DNA of 64,000 nt from Mactra quadrangularis (GCA_025267735.1 CM046311.1:21846020-21910019); one strand, 5' to 3'. Shown: positions 37,471 to 49,010, counted from the stretch's first letter. A program made the numbers and translations. The notes: a model not told the origin generated them from the letters alone.

Positions 37471-38167
37471 GCTTTATGATACAGCCATAAAGCTCTGATT
37501 GTAGATACGTCTGTTTTGCGATGTTATAATCTACAAGCCGTGACCCCATGTTGTGATCGATGAGATAAGATAAGGATCATAGGTCACAATTTCAAGTCAT
37601 ATCAGGGGATTAATTAAATCCGTTGTAGACTAATGTTTTATATTGTCAATTGTGCAACAAGTGTAAATTAACAGATAAATGTTTCACAACTTTTAAGGTG
37701 ACATTTTGTTTACAATACAGTCAGATGAAACAAGAATGATGATAGAAATAATTTTTTGATGGTCAAATTATGTTAGAAATGAGAATTATGTACTCATCCA
37801 CCATTTGAATTTATTTATTGCCCATCCGTTAATTTGGACATGCCTTAAATTTATTGTGATAAAAGCTTTAAATTTAAATGAATAGCTTTGAACCAATACT
37901 CAAACCTCATCGTTATCGTTAAGCCGCCAATAACTGTTATTTTGTTTCGTCTGCTGATTTATTTTACTTGGACTAAAATGCCCATGCACTTATTTGCATA
38001 AATGTTTTATTCATTTTAATATTTCACCTTTTTTATGCAATCGTTCTACAATGATTTGTAAACTAGTAAACAAATAGTTTTCAATGTATTAACGTTTTAA
38101 TTACCGGTAATTTAATTGTAGAGGTAAACTAAAAACAATTGATGTCTTTCATTTATCATTATGCCGC

Positions 38168-38375
38168 CAGAATAAAGTAATATGTTTATGATACTGTTTT
38201 CAATAATTCGTATAATCGAGTAAATCTTCCCGAATGCTCCTCTTCAGAATAAAGTAATATGTTTATGATACTGTTTTCAATAATTCGTATAATCGAGTAA
38301 ATCTTCTCGAATGCTCCTCTTCAGAATAAAGTAATATGTTTATGATACTGTTTTCAATAATTCGTAAGACTCGAG
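38168..38375 (+). repeat. 77-bp tandem repeat, 2.7 copies
   Basis: cagaataaagtaatatgttt starts at 38168, 38245 and 38322, spaced 77 bp, almost identical between copies. So it is a recent duplication. Confidence 0.95.
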
Positions 38376-38805
38376 TTTTGTGCGTGATTTTTGCGTGATT
38401 TATGTGATAGGCCCTTTATATGACCTATACAATGTGTTTCTTCGGCGTTAAATCCTACAAAACAAGCAAAACCTGACACTGCCTGTGATTGAGTTAATCA
38501 AACGAATGAATTCTTAATATCTTAACGCAAACTGACATATACATTGTGAGAAATATAATATCAGAGTAACACAAACGCACTAAAATTATTTATACCGTTA
38601 CTAACGTGGTAGGTTTTTCATACATAAAATCTCATTTTTTCTAAATGTATATCAATTTGTGCACTACAAATGTCGTTATCAGAACACCCCTTTGCAGCTT
38701 ACAAAATGTTTCTATACAATTTTAGGGGTTTTTTTTTTAGAAAAGCTGATATACATTTGTATATAAATAAGCTGAAATCTGTGAACGAGCAGTAATATTT
38801 CTATT

Positions 38806-38880
38806 TAACTAACTAACTAACCAACCAACCGACCAACCTACCGACCGACCAACCAACTAGCTAACAAACAACTAACTTAA
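38806..38880 (+). repeat. Degenerate AACC/AACT tetranucleotide tract
   Basis: Run of aactaaccaaccaaccgacc type units with CGACC and CTACC variants. Confidence 0.85.
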
Positions 38881-39137
38881 TGAAGACTGAAATTAAAACC
38901 TTGTTAAATCAGCTATTGTTATTAAATTTGCTTGACATTATACCCGAATTTAAATCAAAATGTCGATAAAATTCCCAATTCTAGGGGTATGGGTCATATT
39001 CCCAAATTGGTGGGAAAAACACTGTACATGTATTTACTTATAAATATAATGGACGTTGCATTTAAAATTAGAATTTTAATAAAGAAATATCTCGAAAAAG
39101 AAGTTTTCTAAGCCCTATCCTTTATATTGTTCAGCAA

Positions 39138-39536
39138 CAATCTCCGTAAACAGATATCCTGTAGAGCATTGTCGTACAAGATCTCTACTGTCTCTGTGGA
39201 AGGTCACGTCGAGATGAACTTTGTGTCGACCAATCAATGCGTAGCTTTCATCTAGACGAAGCACTATTAATAACATTTTGATTTCGTAATTTCTATTTTT
39301 AGACCAAGGTTGGCAAGCTAATTTAATGGCGGTATTATTCACAGTCTGCGATTGGACGGCTCATTTCAAATTGCGTGACGTAGACGATATAAACAAGTTT
39401 CGTATCATAACAATCTCGTCATGAATATTATGATGAGAAAAGGTCATCTGAGCGTGACCTTCGTTTGAAAAAGGCCAGATCTAAATTAGCGAGTAGGCGA
39501 GCAGATAATTTTAGATAGGGTTTTAATCAGTTTGGT
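39138..39536 (+). repeat. 400-bp interspersed repeat R400, full copy
   Basis: From aatctccgtaaacagatatc to gggttttaatcagtttgg. The same unit is found at 51068-51465 (full), 44239-44556 (left part missing) and 14185-14480 (diverged, inverted). No terminal inverted repeats, tail or coding frame was identified; the minus-strand frame at 39115 is not conserved. Confidence 0.85.
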
Positions 39537-40069
39537 TCAGCAATTAATGTGCCTGGCTTGGACAATGATAATGTACCTATGAAACAACTCTTCTAAAAAT
39601 TAGAGTCAGCCCTTCAGTTGAGAGTAATGATTGCAAGTATCTAAAAATATTAGGGCTGCAACGATTCGATACATTGAAACTCGACTGCGAGGGTGGTGAT
39701 TCGATTTCGATTCAGGACCCACGAATTTCGATTCGATACTGACCTTTAAACGTATCTACATAAATTATAAGCATAAAATCAAAAGGGCACCTAAAAGACA
39801 CTAACTCCCCGCAGCGGTTATTTCCCTTTATTAAATCAAATAGCAAGGCGTTATCAGCTGCAGTATATTAAGAGCTGCATATTCTGAAACAATTAATGTT
39901 TCATGTTGTATATATATTTACGTTTTAGTTGATATTACATTAATGATACATTTTCGCGACCTTTATATTCGTACCCAGTCCATTTCGTACTTAAAGAAGC
40001 AATCTTAATTTAGCAGATTTTCGGATTTCATGTGAATTTAATTTGAGTAACACTTTTATTTTATCAATA

Positions 40070-40273
40070 AGGCCACAACAAGTTGATCATATGTTCTACG
40101 GATTTTTCTGTGGAAAAAAATGGGGCGAGCCAGCGAAGAAAAAATTTTTAAAAAAGCAGTTTGACAAAAATTTTATGAGCGAGCGAGGAAATAAAAATAT
40201 TTTTTTTTGTAAAAACCGTCAAAATTAAGGTGCGAGCGAATCCATAGAACATATGATCAATTTGTTATGGCCT
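40070..40273. mobile_element. MITE with AGGCCA ends, family M1, copy 2
   Basis: Nearly identical to 15423-15648 apart from a deletion of about 25 bp (the actttattcacttactttat stretch is missing). The frame at 40043-40228 reads through it. Confidence 0.85.
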
Positions 40274-40568
40274 AGTAAATAGTTTTAATCTCAAATAAAT
40301 GTATAAATGCATATTTGGAGTAAATTATTCTAATAGATGAATCGAATCGAAAAAAAAAACGAATCGAAAGAAGAAATATCGAATCTCATCAAATCGACTT
40401 TCCAGTGAAGCGTTGCAGCTGTAAAAAATATGAGACCCATGCTAGCGGACCTTTTAAATAACATTTTGAATAACATAAAATTGCTGTAATTTGGTCATGT
40501 GTTTAGTTATAAGTGAACAGTTTATGTTTTATTTTGCAAAAACTGTGTTTGGTTATGTTTCAGGCATA

Positions 40569-42848
40569 ATGTGGTCAGTCCTTCTGTCGCTTGGTTTATT
40601 GAGAGTCATTACCGGAAACAATGAGATAATGACGTCATCAAACATACAATCCCCTGAAAGAATGGTATTCGACGATACAGGAAATGGCGTCAATGGTGTT
40701 TCTCTTAGATTAACAAACCATACAACACGATGCGTTCTTAAATTAGGTGAAGATAACATTGGACGATTTAGACATTTAGTTTATAACCATAAGTCAGAAT
40801 TTGTCTACCTTAAACTTGTTCCACAAGAGGGCGTGAGCATCAAGGAGAGCCACAAAACTGTTGGCGGAAATATCTGGACGTGGACGTTTCATGGAAAACA
40901 CGGCACCGGTGGACTGAAATATCTTAGATGGCCAATTGAATTTGGCATTTGGTCAGTTGGCCTGCTGAACAATTATGTTTTAACAACGCCATTGGACATG
41001 GATTTATATCGAGTTTCCGGAGACTGCTCGAACCTGCATGTCGGAAAAAATGAGGACAATTATGTTATAAGCAGCGCTCTTCAGAATTTGTCATTTGCAC
41101 TAAATGATGTAACACACGACAATTCTTATAGTGCAACATTCTTTTGTTACAAAAGAAGAAATTATATAGAAAGTGATTTTCTTTATAATCTGTGTAAAAA
41201 CATCATGTGTCCTGTAGAATCCTTGATGTACCATTGTTGTAGCAATTATTACAATTCCACTTTTGGTAAATATGTTTTGCAGTGCTCACATGCTATCTTC
41301 GAGTATGACAAAGTCAGTTGGGTATTGCCTGTGCTAGCTTCCGTGGTGTTATTTTCGGTTTGTCCGATATTCCTCCTTAAGGCTGCGCATTTGTTCTCTC
41401 GCTATAACAATGAAGAATTTTACCGTCAAATGGAAGAAACAAATCGACATGTGGCATTAGACGATGACAACACACAATCAGTCGTCTCAGAATTTGTTTT
41501 TCAAGATGGCGACTATCACGTGACATTATTTAGAACGTTATGGCGGCCATTTTGTTTATGCTTCCGTCATATAATGTCTATTAGCCACCCTTATCTATTT
41601 TCCATATGGAAGCGTGTTATTCGATTCAGCATTCCAGTTCTGTCTCTTTCGTTTATCGCAGTTCAGGTTTGTCTCGACTACGTTTATCTTTACGAGTTTG
41701 TATTGTCAAGTATTCGAAAGGGAGTACTTCTTGGCTTCCGGTCTATAATTTCCGGTTTTGAAGAGAGCAGGAAGAACTTTTTGCCATGGTTAGGAGGTCC
41801 TTTTGTTGCAGTTGAAGCATACCTACTCATAACGATGATTTTGTTAGGCGTGCCATCGAGTGTGTCAAATTTGTTGTGTTTAGGATTACCGTCATCCTCG
41901 TGTGAAGAAAATACGTTTCCTATCTGCGTTAAAGATACTACCATCGAAAGGCTTGGTTCAGTCAGGTTGTGGCGTAAACAAGGTTTCAAAAAAATACAAA
42001 AAGTTCTTGAGGGGCAATTCTTAATGCTTTTAAATGTTAAGCATTGGAAACGTGTATACCTTGTTCAAAGGAGTCGTTGGAACGTCTATTTCTCTTTCCC
42101 TTGTTCTAAAGTATTATTCCCTTTCTATTTCATCTTTTGTGTGATCGAAACCATTTTGTGCACTGTTTTCTTTGGTTGCCCAATATTATCTTTTGCTTTT
42201 ATTATAAGTAAGGCTTACTGTAGACAGTTATGGAGTCAAAAGAAAGGAAACTCGTTTCCATTGTGTGTTCTTTTTAGTATTTTGACGCTCATTCTCATTT
42301 TCTCTGTAGCGTATTCCTTTTTTGTTTTCGGCACAATAGTCATGGATGCTTGTGTGTTTATTGCTCGCGTGGTCACCTTCACGTTTTCAGGTATTGTGGT
42401 GTACCCTAAAGAATCATATGGTTACTTGATTTTTGCATTTACAATTTTTTATTATGTTGTCCAGTGTGTCAATGAATTTGCTTTGAAATACCAAAGTTTA
42501 TTGAAAGACACCATTGTAGTCTGTGGGCAAATACAAAGAGCCAATGATGAAATTAAACTGGTCGCTCGGAAAGACGGATTAAAAGGAGTAAGAATTGCAA
42601 TTTTTGAGAAAGTTATTGAAGAACATAATCCAAAGAGAAAACAAGTATTCATTTGCTTTGTTAAAGTGCTTATCATCACCGCAGCATATGGTCTGGCTAT
42701 AGACATCCTTTTTCAGACGGATGGATTTCTAAAATTAGAAACTTTAACACACGTTGGAACTGTTATCTTTGTATGCGCGTTGCCACAAATTGCAAAATCT
42801 ATTTACAAGAATTCAACTGTTAAATTTCAACAAGGAAACGTAGAATAG
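40569..42848 (+). CDS. Uncharacterised multi-span membrane protein, single coding exon
   Basis: A 759-residue open frame without introns. I take the ATG at 40569 because a splice-acceptor-like TTATGTTTCAG ends at 40563 and because the protein then starts with a signal-peptide-like MWSVLLSLGLLRVITG. The open frame itself reaches back to 40491. After the signal come about 230 outside residues with some ten cysteines and likely N-glycosylation sites (NHT, NLS, NST). Eight or nine membrane spans follow, at about 249-271, 349-372, 409-432, 514-546, 562-587, 592-611, 617-636, 692-714 and 726-741. A second cysteine-bearing loop (about 434-454) and a basic loop (about 465-510) separate spans three and four. 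No family motif is recognised; channel, transporter or receptor cannot be decided. An AATAAA lies at 43251. The nearest sequences on both sides are repeats. Confidence 0.82.
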   Translation: MWSVLLSLGLLRVITGNNEIMTSSNIQSPERMVFDDTGNGVNGVSLRLTNHTTRCVLKLGEDNIGRFRHLVYNHKSEFVYLKLVPQEGVSIKESHKTVGGNIWTWTFHGKHGTGGLKYLRWPIEFGIWSVGLLNNYVLTTPLDMDLYRVSGDCSNLHVGKNEDNYVISSALQNLSFALNDVTHDNSYSATFFCYKRRNYIESDFLYNLCKNIMCPVESLMYHCCSNYYNSTFGKYVLQCSHAIFEYDKVSWVLPVLASVVLFSVCPIFLLKAAHLFSRYNNEEFYRQMEETNRHVALDDDNTQSVVSEFVFQDGDYHVTLFRTLWRPFCLCFRHIMSISHPYLFSIWKRVIRFSIPVLSLSFIAVQVCLDYVYLYEFVLSSIRKGVLLGFRSIISGFEESRKNFLPWLGGPFVAVEAYLLITMILLGVPSSVSNLLCLGLPSSSCEENTFPICVKDTTIERLGSVRLWRKQGFKKIQKVLEGQFLMLLNVKHWKRVYLVQRSRWNVYFSFPCSKVLFPFYFIFCVIETILCTVFFGCPILSFAFIISKAYCRQLWSQKKGNSFPLCVLFSILTLILIFSVAYSFFVFGTIVMDACVFIARVVTFTFSGIVVYPKESYGYLIFAFTIFYYVVQCVNEFALKYQSLLKDTIVVCGQIQRANDEIKLVARKDGLKGVRIAIFEKVIEEHNPKRKQVFICFVKVLIITAAYGLAIDILFQTDGFLKLETLTHVGTVIFVCALPQIAKSIYKNSTVKFQQGNVE

Positions 42849-43006
42849 AGATTGCCAATACTGTTCGAGACTTTTGCGGATATTTCAATATGTTAGATGC
42901 TTCTTCTTTAGATTTAGACGAAGAAATCTAGACTACAGATGTTAAAATATTGTACCTCTCAAATGTATTTTATTTGAACTCTGTATGGACAATGTTTCTC
43001 CATATA

Positions 43007-43656
43007 CAGTAGGGAATACTTCCCGTTCGGAAAACAAGGGGATTCCCCTTCAGTGCTTCCCGATCGGGCAGCAAATGTCAAAATGTTTCCCGATCGGGAA
43101 GGATTTTGGCCTTTTTTGATGTACCTTACTAAAAGTGACCGCTGCATAAAAGTATTATTCTGGTAGAAAATCAGAATGTTTATTTAAAGTGTATGTGTTA
43201 GACTATTTGTTACTATCCTGACTGGAATATATAGCCTTAAATTCTTTACAAATAAATAGACAGGTCTCTTGCTGAAATAAGTTTTGCATTAAATACAAAC
43301 TATATTAAAAATAGTCTGACTTGCTTCCTGATCGGGAAGCAATGTTTCCAAAACGGGAAACAACTTTTTTCTTTGAAGTCAATTATTTTTCTGAATTTCA
43401 ATTTCGGATTATTTAAATTGTAGGCATTTTAAAAGAAAACGACTCGGTAGGATTTTAGATACATCTTTCCTGTATCAGATGGTGTTTTTCATATTTTTGT
43501 AGGTTAAATACTTTTATGCAGCGGTCACTTTTAGTAAGGTGCATCAAAAAAGGCCAATATCCTTCCCGATCGGGAAACATTTTGACATTTGCTGCCCGAT
43601 CGGGAAGCACTGAAGGGGAATCCCCTTGTTTCCCGAACGGGAAGTATTCCCTACTG
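43007..43656. mobile_element. 650-bp foldback element after the multi-span gene
   Basis: Arms of about 150 bp each (43007-43160 and 43505-43656) start CAGTAGGGAATACTTCCCG and are nearly perfect mirrors. They carry repeated TCCCGATCGGGA palindromes (43059, 43088, 43564, 43592, with a variant in the loop). The frames 42959-43147 and 43455-43676 are the two arms translated. Flanks are ATATA-like. It lies 160 bp beyond the stop at 42848, so probably in the 3' UTR. Confidence 0.85.
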
Positions 43657-44238
43657 ATATATATGGATGGTTTCATATAAATTTAATTGTATTTGAACTC
43701 TTTATTGACTATGTATCCCTGTATACATGAATAATTTCAAATACATTTCAATATTTTCTACAGATATTTTTCTCTCCATATATATAGATGAGTGTACGCT
43801 ATACCCTAAAAATAATGAAATTTGTTTCTGGAAAGGTTTGTACATGTAATTGTATACTTATGTAAATTACTGGTGTTCTATTTTAAACATGTTTAAACAT
43901 TACCCTTGTTTAAACAATTCCTTTATTGAAATGTTTGAGTAATTATATAATTATGTAAATTACTTGTTAACTATGTTTGAATATGATTATACATTATACA
44001 TTAAGAGAGGGAAATTCCTATCTATGAGTGACTGTATGCTAATGTGAATTACATGTATACTATGTTTGAATATGATGATACAATTTACCTTGGAAATTAC
44101 TATCTTGAAGTGTTTGAGATAATAGTATTGTTAATCTCTCTATAAATAATCGTTTTGTTAAAATGTATCTCCATCACACTGATTTGTATAAATTTGTATT
44201 ATATTTATGAATTGTACTGTTATAATTATGTCATTCTC

Positions 44239-44556
44239 CTTTGTGTCGACCAATCAATGCGTAGCTTTCATCTAGACGAAAACACTATAAATCACATTTT
44301 GATTTCGTAATTTCTATTTTTAGACCAAGGTTTGCATGCAAATTTAACAGCGGTATTATTCACAGTCTGCGATTGGGTGGCTCATTTCAAATTGCGTGAC
44401 GTAGACGATGTAAACAAGTTACGTATCATAACAATTTCGTCATGAATATTATGATGAGAAAAGGTCGCCTGAACGTGACCTTCGTTTGGAAAAGGCCAGA
44501 TCTAAATTAGCGAGTATGCGAGTGGTAAAACTTAAGATCGGGTTTTAATCAGATTG
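44239..44556 (+). repeat. R400 repeat, copy lacking its left 100 bp
   Basis: Begins at tttgtgtcgaccaatcaatg and runs to gggttttaatcagattg, very similar to 39138 and 51068. Confidence 0.85.
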
Positions 44557-44730
44557 TAATTATGTGAATGGGCCGGTGGCCTTAATTATCACAATAAAGT
44601 ATGTAATATAAAGACTTCAGGTAGGATTTGTTTGAGCTCATTATTGACAATATATCTCTATATAAAAGTGGATAAGTTCAAATATGTTTTTACTTTTTAG
44701 TAATATCCACTATAGACAATGTCATTCGGA

Positions 44731-45070
44731 ACATGCTCGGCCATTCGCTACGAATAACCTCGGACATATTTAGGCGCCATTTTGAAACTATGTAAACAGA
44801 TTCACGATCGTTTAGACGATGACTGAAGTTCCGTTTTTAATCCGTAAATTTGAAATTACACAGTTCAATGATACCGATGAACAATATTTGCTTTAATTTA
44901 AAACAAATAAAGATGTTTAGACAAAGATCTGTGAGTAAACTACAAGAACTATTTTGCGTAACCGTTACGTGCTTCGCCTCGCATAGGTAGTAAAATCTCC
45001 AAAATCCAGTGAAGACCCCCCACGAATCCTTCCGAGATTATTCATTCATGAAAGGTCGAGGGTGTTCCGA
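44731..45070 (+). repeat. Family M2-related repeat, copy 2
   Basis: ccattcgctacgaataacct, cggacatatttaggcgccat and ccgtaaatttgaaattacac match 48651-49010 along their length and 32190-32320 in part. Later parts (aagatctgtgagtaaactac, ccgagattattcattcatga) are shared only with 48651. Confidence 0.75.
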
Positions 45071-45091
45071 ATGTGGACAATGTATTTCTAT

Positions 45092-45347
45092 ATATTGTCG
45101 TGGTCACTTGAAAATGCCGGATCTACAAAATTTCGATTTTTCTTTTTTTGTAATTTCCAAAACTACATGTCTTCCCGCGTCGTTCTGTTAAACTGTCTTC
45201 CTCATTAGCCAATTAGAAGTATGATTTTTTAATTATTAAAAATGCCGGAGGTTAATAGTTCAGCGTTAAGAAATAATGTTTTTTTTTCGTCTCCTGAAAA
45301 CTTAACTTTTTGTAGTTCCGGCATTTTCAAGTGACAACGACGATATA
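45092..45347. mobile_element. 256-bp MITE with ATATTGTCGTGGTCACTTG ends
   Basis: The arms atattgtcgtggtcacttga/aaatgccgga are mirrored by tccggcatttt/caagtgacaacgacgatat. Directly abuts the M2-related repeat. Confidence 0.75.
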
Positions 45348-45744
45348 AGTAGATGGGTTCAGATGAAGTGGAATTGAACTCCTTATTGATAACTTATCCC
45401 CATATATGCGAAAAGGTTAAGAAAAACTTTTGGTTGAACTCTTTATTGACAATATACATGCATTAATTGATTAGACCTGTTTCAAATATACTTAGTATTT
45501 ACTATAGTCAACGACTCAACATATCTTCATACACGAATTAAACTATCAATCAGAAAAGTGAAATAATTTCCTGTACGTTGCTACAGTGATCTGTATAGCA
45601 TCTTATGAAACATGTATGTACAAGAATACTGTTCTTGAAATGAATTTAATGTTTTTATTTCTTATATGTTGTTAATAAATAAACACCAGTTCCCTTAAAT
45701 ATACACTCATGCTAGTTAAAAGTACTCTTGCAGTATATACTATA

Positions 45745-45821
45745 TCGAGGGTTGCTCGCAAGACTGTAGTAACTTGCTCTTTTTCCCAATGCACTTACTA
45801 CAGTCTTGCAGGAAACCCTAG
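45745..45821. mobile_element. 77-bp miniature palindrome, family B copy 2
   Basis: Same arms as 29426-29504 (TCGAGGGTTGCTCGCAAGAC and the mirror CAGTCTTGCAGG-AACCCTA), with the same loop core caatgcactta. Confidence 0.85.
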
Positions 45822-46156
45822 TTATGTACATAGGTACATATTCATGATGCCACCAACTACGTAAAACTGATTCCAAAATGTACATAGTCGGAAGAATTCA
45901 TTACACTGACATGCGTTATAACGACATTTTTTCTGGGAACGAACGATGTCGTTATATCGAGACCTGACTGTATATATGAAAAATTATTAGTTATACAAAC
46001 GCTCTGTTAACAATGAAACACACTGTATTGAATGTGAACATGTTGTACAAACTTTATCTTGAATAAAAAGTTACAAAACATATAGTGTCTCTCATTGATT
46101 TGCAGTATAACTTTCATTAACAGCCACCTATTAATAGTGGTCACCTGCTGTAAGTG

Positions 46157-46910
46157 GCCAATATGGCATCCTCCCAATGAAAATCACTATATTTGGAACC
46201 AGTGGCCAATCTGGCTTCATTCCAATGAAAATCTCTATTTGGAACCAGTGGTCAATCTGGCTTCCTCCAAATGAAAATCTCTATATTTGGAACCAGTGGT
46301 TAATCTGGCTTCCTCCCAATGAAAATCTCTATATATTTGGAACCAGTGGCCAATCTGGCTTTCTCCCAATGAAAATCTCTATATTTGGAACCAGTGGTCA
46401 ATCTGGCTTCCTCCCAATGAAAATCTCTATATATTTGGAACCAGTGGTCAATCTGTCTTCCTTCCAATGAAATTCTCTATATTTGGAACCAGTGGTCAAT
46501 CTGGCTTCCTCCCAATGAAAATCTCTATATTTGGAACCAGTGGTCAATCTGGCTTCCTCCCAATGAAAATCTTTATGTATTTGGAACCAGTGGCCAATCT
46601 GTCATCCTTCCAATGAAAATCTCTATATTTGGAACCAGTGGCCAATCTGGCGTCCTCCCAATCTGTATATTTGGAATAAGTGGTCAATCTGGCTTCATTC
46701 CAATGAAATTCTCTATATTTGGAACCAGTGGTCAATCTGGCTTCCTTCCAATGACATTCTCTATATTTGGAACCAGTGGCCAATCTGGCTTTCTCCCAAT
46801 GAAAATCTCTATATATTTGGAACCAGTGGTCAATCTGGCTTCCTCCCAATGAAAATCTCTATATTTGGAACGAGTGGTCAATCTGGCTTCCTCCCAATGA
46901 AAATCTCAAT
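46157..46910 (+). repeat. 48-bp minisatellite, about 16 units
   Basis: Units of mostly 48 bp (variants 46-50): ccaatgaaaatctctatatt, then tggaaccagtggtcaatctg, then gcttcctc. Because 48 is divisible by three, both strands show repeat frames (MKISIFGTSGQSGFLP on plus), but indels break every frame. Not a gene. Confidence 0.95.
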
Positions 46911-47203
46911 GTTAGTTTGCCAAATTTAATCTTAAATAACTTTTTTGTATATCATTTAATTTGTTTGAAATTCAAGATTAATTTTGGCCAATTGACATTG
47001 AAAAGTAAGGGTGAAATCCGAGTAATCCAACTAATTGGACCTACCTATTTGAAGAGTATACAAGGGGAGATAACTGACGAAGGTCCTTTATTAAAATCTG
47101 ACTTTGAAAAACAATATTTTTCATTCAGTATAAACAATATGTACATCATTTTGTATGCATGCATTCACTACATAGCTTGCGATTGCAAAATTATTTGATA
47201 ATA

Positions 47204-47593
47204 AGGCCATGCCAAATTGAAATCTTGTTAAGCGTCAACTTAAGTTTGACAAACTTAGGTACCTCTATATATTTGGAACACACACACCGAAAAAGAAAAC
47301 ACATGTCCATTCTAGCTAGTATTCACATAAATAAGTATTTGGTAGATCATGAATGTTTATGACATTGATGTGAGATTAAAGTAATTCTATAAAAAGTATA
47401 TACAACATACACATGTACATGTACATCAAATACACATAAACAAGGAACTAACAGTATTTCCTGAAAAAAATCAGTTAACGAATCCCGGAATAATAGAATT
47501 ATTTTTAAAAAAAATCAATCATTTCTTTTGATTGAGGACTCTAAAACCTACGCTCACGCGGACGCTTAACAAAATTCCGGCATGGCATGGCCT
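47204..47593. mobile_element. 390-bp MITE with AGGCCATGCC ends
   Basis: Left AGGCCATGCCAAATTG... and right ...GGCATGGCATGGCCT are inverted; an inner arm pair cttgttaagcgtc/gacgcttaacaa confirms it. It shares AGGCCA termini with family M1 but not its inside. Confidence 0.75.
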
Positions 47594-48280
47594 AATTGTA
47601 GTTACACCCCTTTAATATGAAAATATAGCAATGTTAAAAATATCCTAAAACGCTTTGGTTGACATAATTGCAAAATCTGACATGGTGAAAACACTTAAAA
47701 ATACAATGTTTAAACGAATTTTATTCATTCTAGAATTTAAGCTGCCATAAAACAGATTTAGTAAGGGAGTGTATTGTCCGTTGTTTCTCAACTGCCAAAG
47801 CTGGAATAATTTCACGGGGACTGAATGCATTGATTTTGTACTGGTGGTCTAATTTTTAATAAAAATATCTTGACTAAAACTTATAATACGGCATAAGAAG
47901 CTTTATTCAATCATAATACACACTTTCGGAAACTCACGGGTGTATTACGACAATAATTTTAACAAACACATTCACCGTGAAATTATTCATGCTTTGAAAG
48001 TTGAGAAAAACGAACAATATACAAAAATGTACCTTATTGAGTATTTACCGGAATTCCATGTTTTATTTGTTGTTTATGATATGCCTAGTTAAAGATGAAT
48101 TAGTACAATAAGTATAACCGCTCCAGAATTTCTTGATCACGTTTTTAATATTATCTATGTCTCGAGGATTTACTACTTGCTCAGAATTGTGAGTTGTTAT
48201 TCTGATTGAATCCATTATTTACAAAACAAACTTCAAAACAAAACAAACATAAAAGACTTGAGTCCATCAGCATATATTAA
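47594..48280. other. No feature seen
   Basis: AT-rich intergenic DNA without inverted ends or coding signals. Confidence 0.5.
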
Positions 48281-48285
48281 CACCG

Positions 48286-48575
48286 TAGCAACACATCGTA
48301 CATGTACAGTTTATATCACGGTTGTCAGTCCACCTACTCACTGTTCCTGGAAAAGCTGAATCTCTCGATTTAGCTGTTAACCATCTACTATGAGCATACG
48401 TCCGTCAGTGACTGACTACTACCCTGCATGATTTAGAATCAGTTGTATAAGGGAGAATGGCCGTAGAAAATAATATCATGACCAAGCCCCACGAAAGTAT
48501 GCCCCGCCCAGGAATTCAAACTACGAACCCTCGATCAGTAGACTTGTGTGCTACCAACCGAGCTAGTCCGTCGAA
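48286..48575 (-). mobile_element. SINE family S3, best-preserved copy
   Basis: On the minus strand it begins with a tRNA-like head: gactagctcggttggtagca, cacaagtctactgatcgagg, gttcgtagtttgaattcc. The central part with gatattattttctacggcca follows. Same family as 12771, 12950 and 35781. Confidence 0.8.
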
Positions 48576-48650
48576 TCAAATTTATTAACTCAGTCCTATG
48601 TTGTCTACGTTGATATTCTCACTGACTCAGAAACAGCTTTACATCCAGAA

Positions 48651-49010
48651 CTCATCGGACATACGCTACGAATAACCTCGGACATATTTAGACGCCATTT
48701 TGAAACTACCGGTGTTGAAGTAAACAAATACACGATTGTTTGGGAAATGTGTGATGTTTTGTATTTGGTCCGTAAATTTGAAATAACACAGTTCGATGAT
48801 ATCGCTGAGCAATATTTGGTCCAATATATAACATAGAAATGTGTATGACAAAGATCTGTGTGTATACTACAAGAACTATCTTGCAAAACCGTTACGTGCT
48901 TTTGCCTGTGCTCCGCCTCGCGTAGGTAGTAAAAACCAAAGCCGCCAGAAAAGACCCCGTTTGAATCTTTCCGAGATTATTCATTCATGAAAGATCGAAG
49001 TTTTCCGAAT
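48651..49010 (+). repeat. Family M2-related repeat, copy 3
   Basis: Shares tacgaataacctcggacata, tttagacgccattttgaaac and ggtgttgaagtaaacaaata with 32190-32320, and further stretches with 44731-45070. Confidence 0.75.

Larger units (their letters stand above)
42968..45470 (+). repeat. Scattered TTTGAACTCTTTATTGACAA motif, five copies
   Basis: Copies at about 42972, 43690, 44630, 45372 and 45432, mostly followed by atatctccatatata-like sequence. Spacing is uneven because other elements sit between them. Confidence 0.65.

Noticed and set aside
40491..40568. Upstream start (26 extra residues) of the multi-span protein
   Set aside because: The stretch ends in an acceptor-like TTATGTTTCAG and precedes a much better signal peptide at 40569; kept only as an alternative.
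42959..43676. Two minus-strand proteins of similar composition near the multi-span gene
   Set aside because: They are opposite reading frames of the two arms of one foldback element.
46177..46852. Repeat protein genes on plus (MKISIFGTSG...) and minus strands
   Set aside because: Unit length divisible by three keeps both strands open; indels of two bases break each frame and no promoter or splice context was seen.
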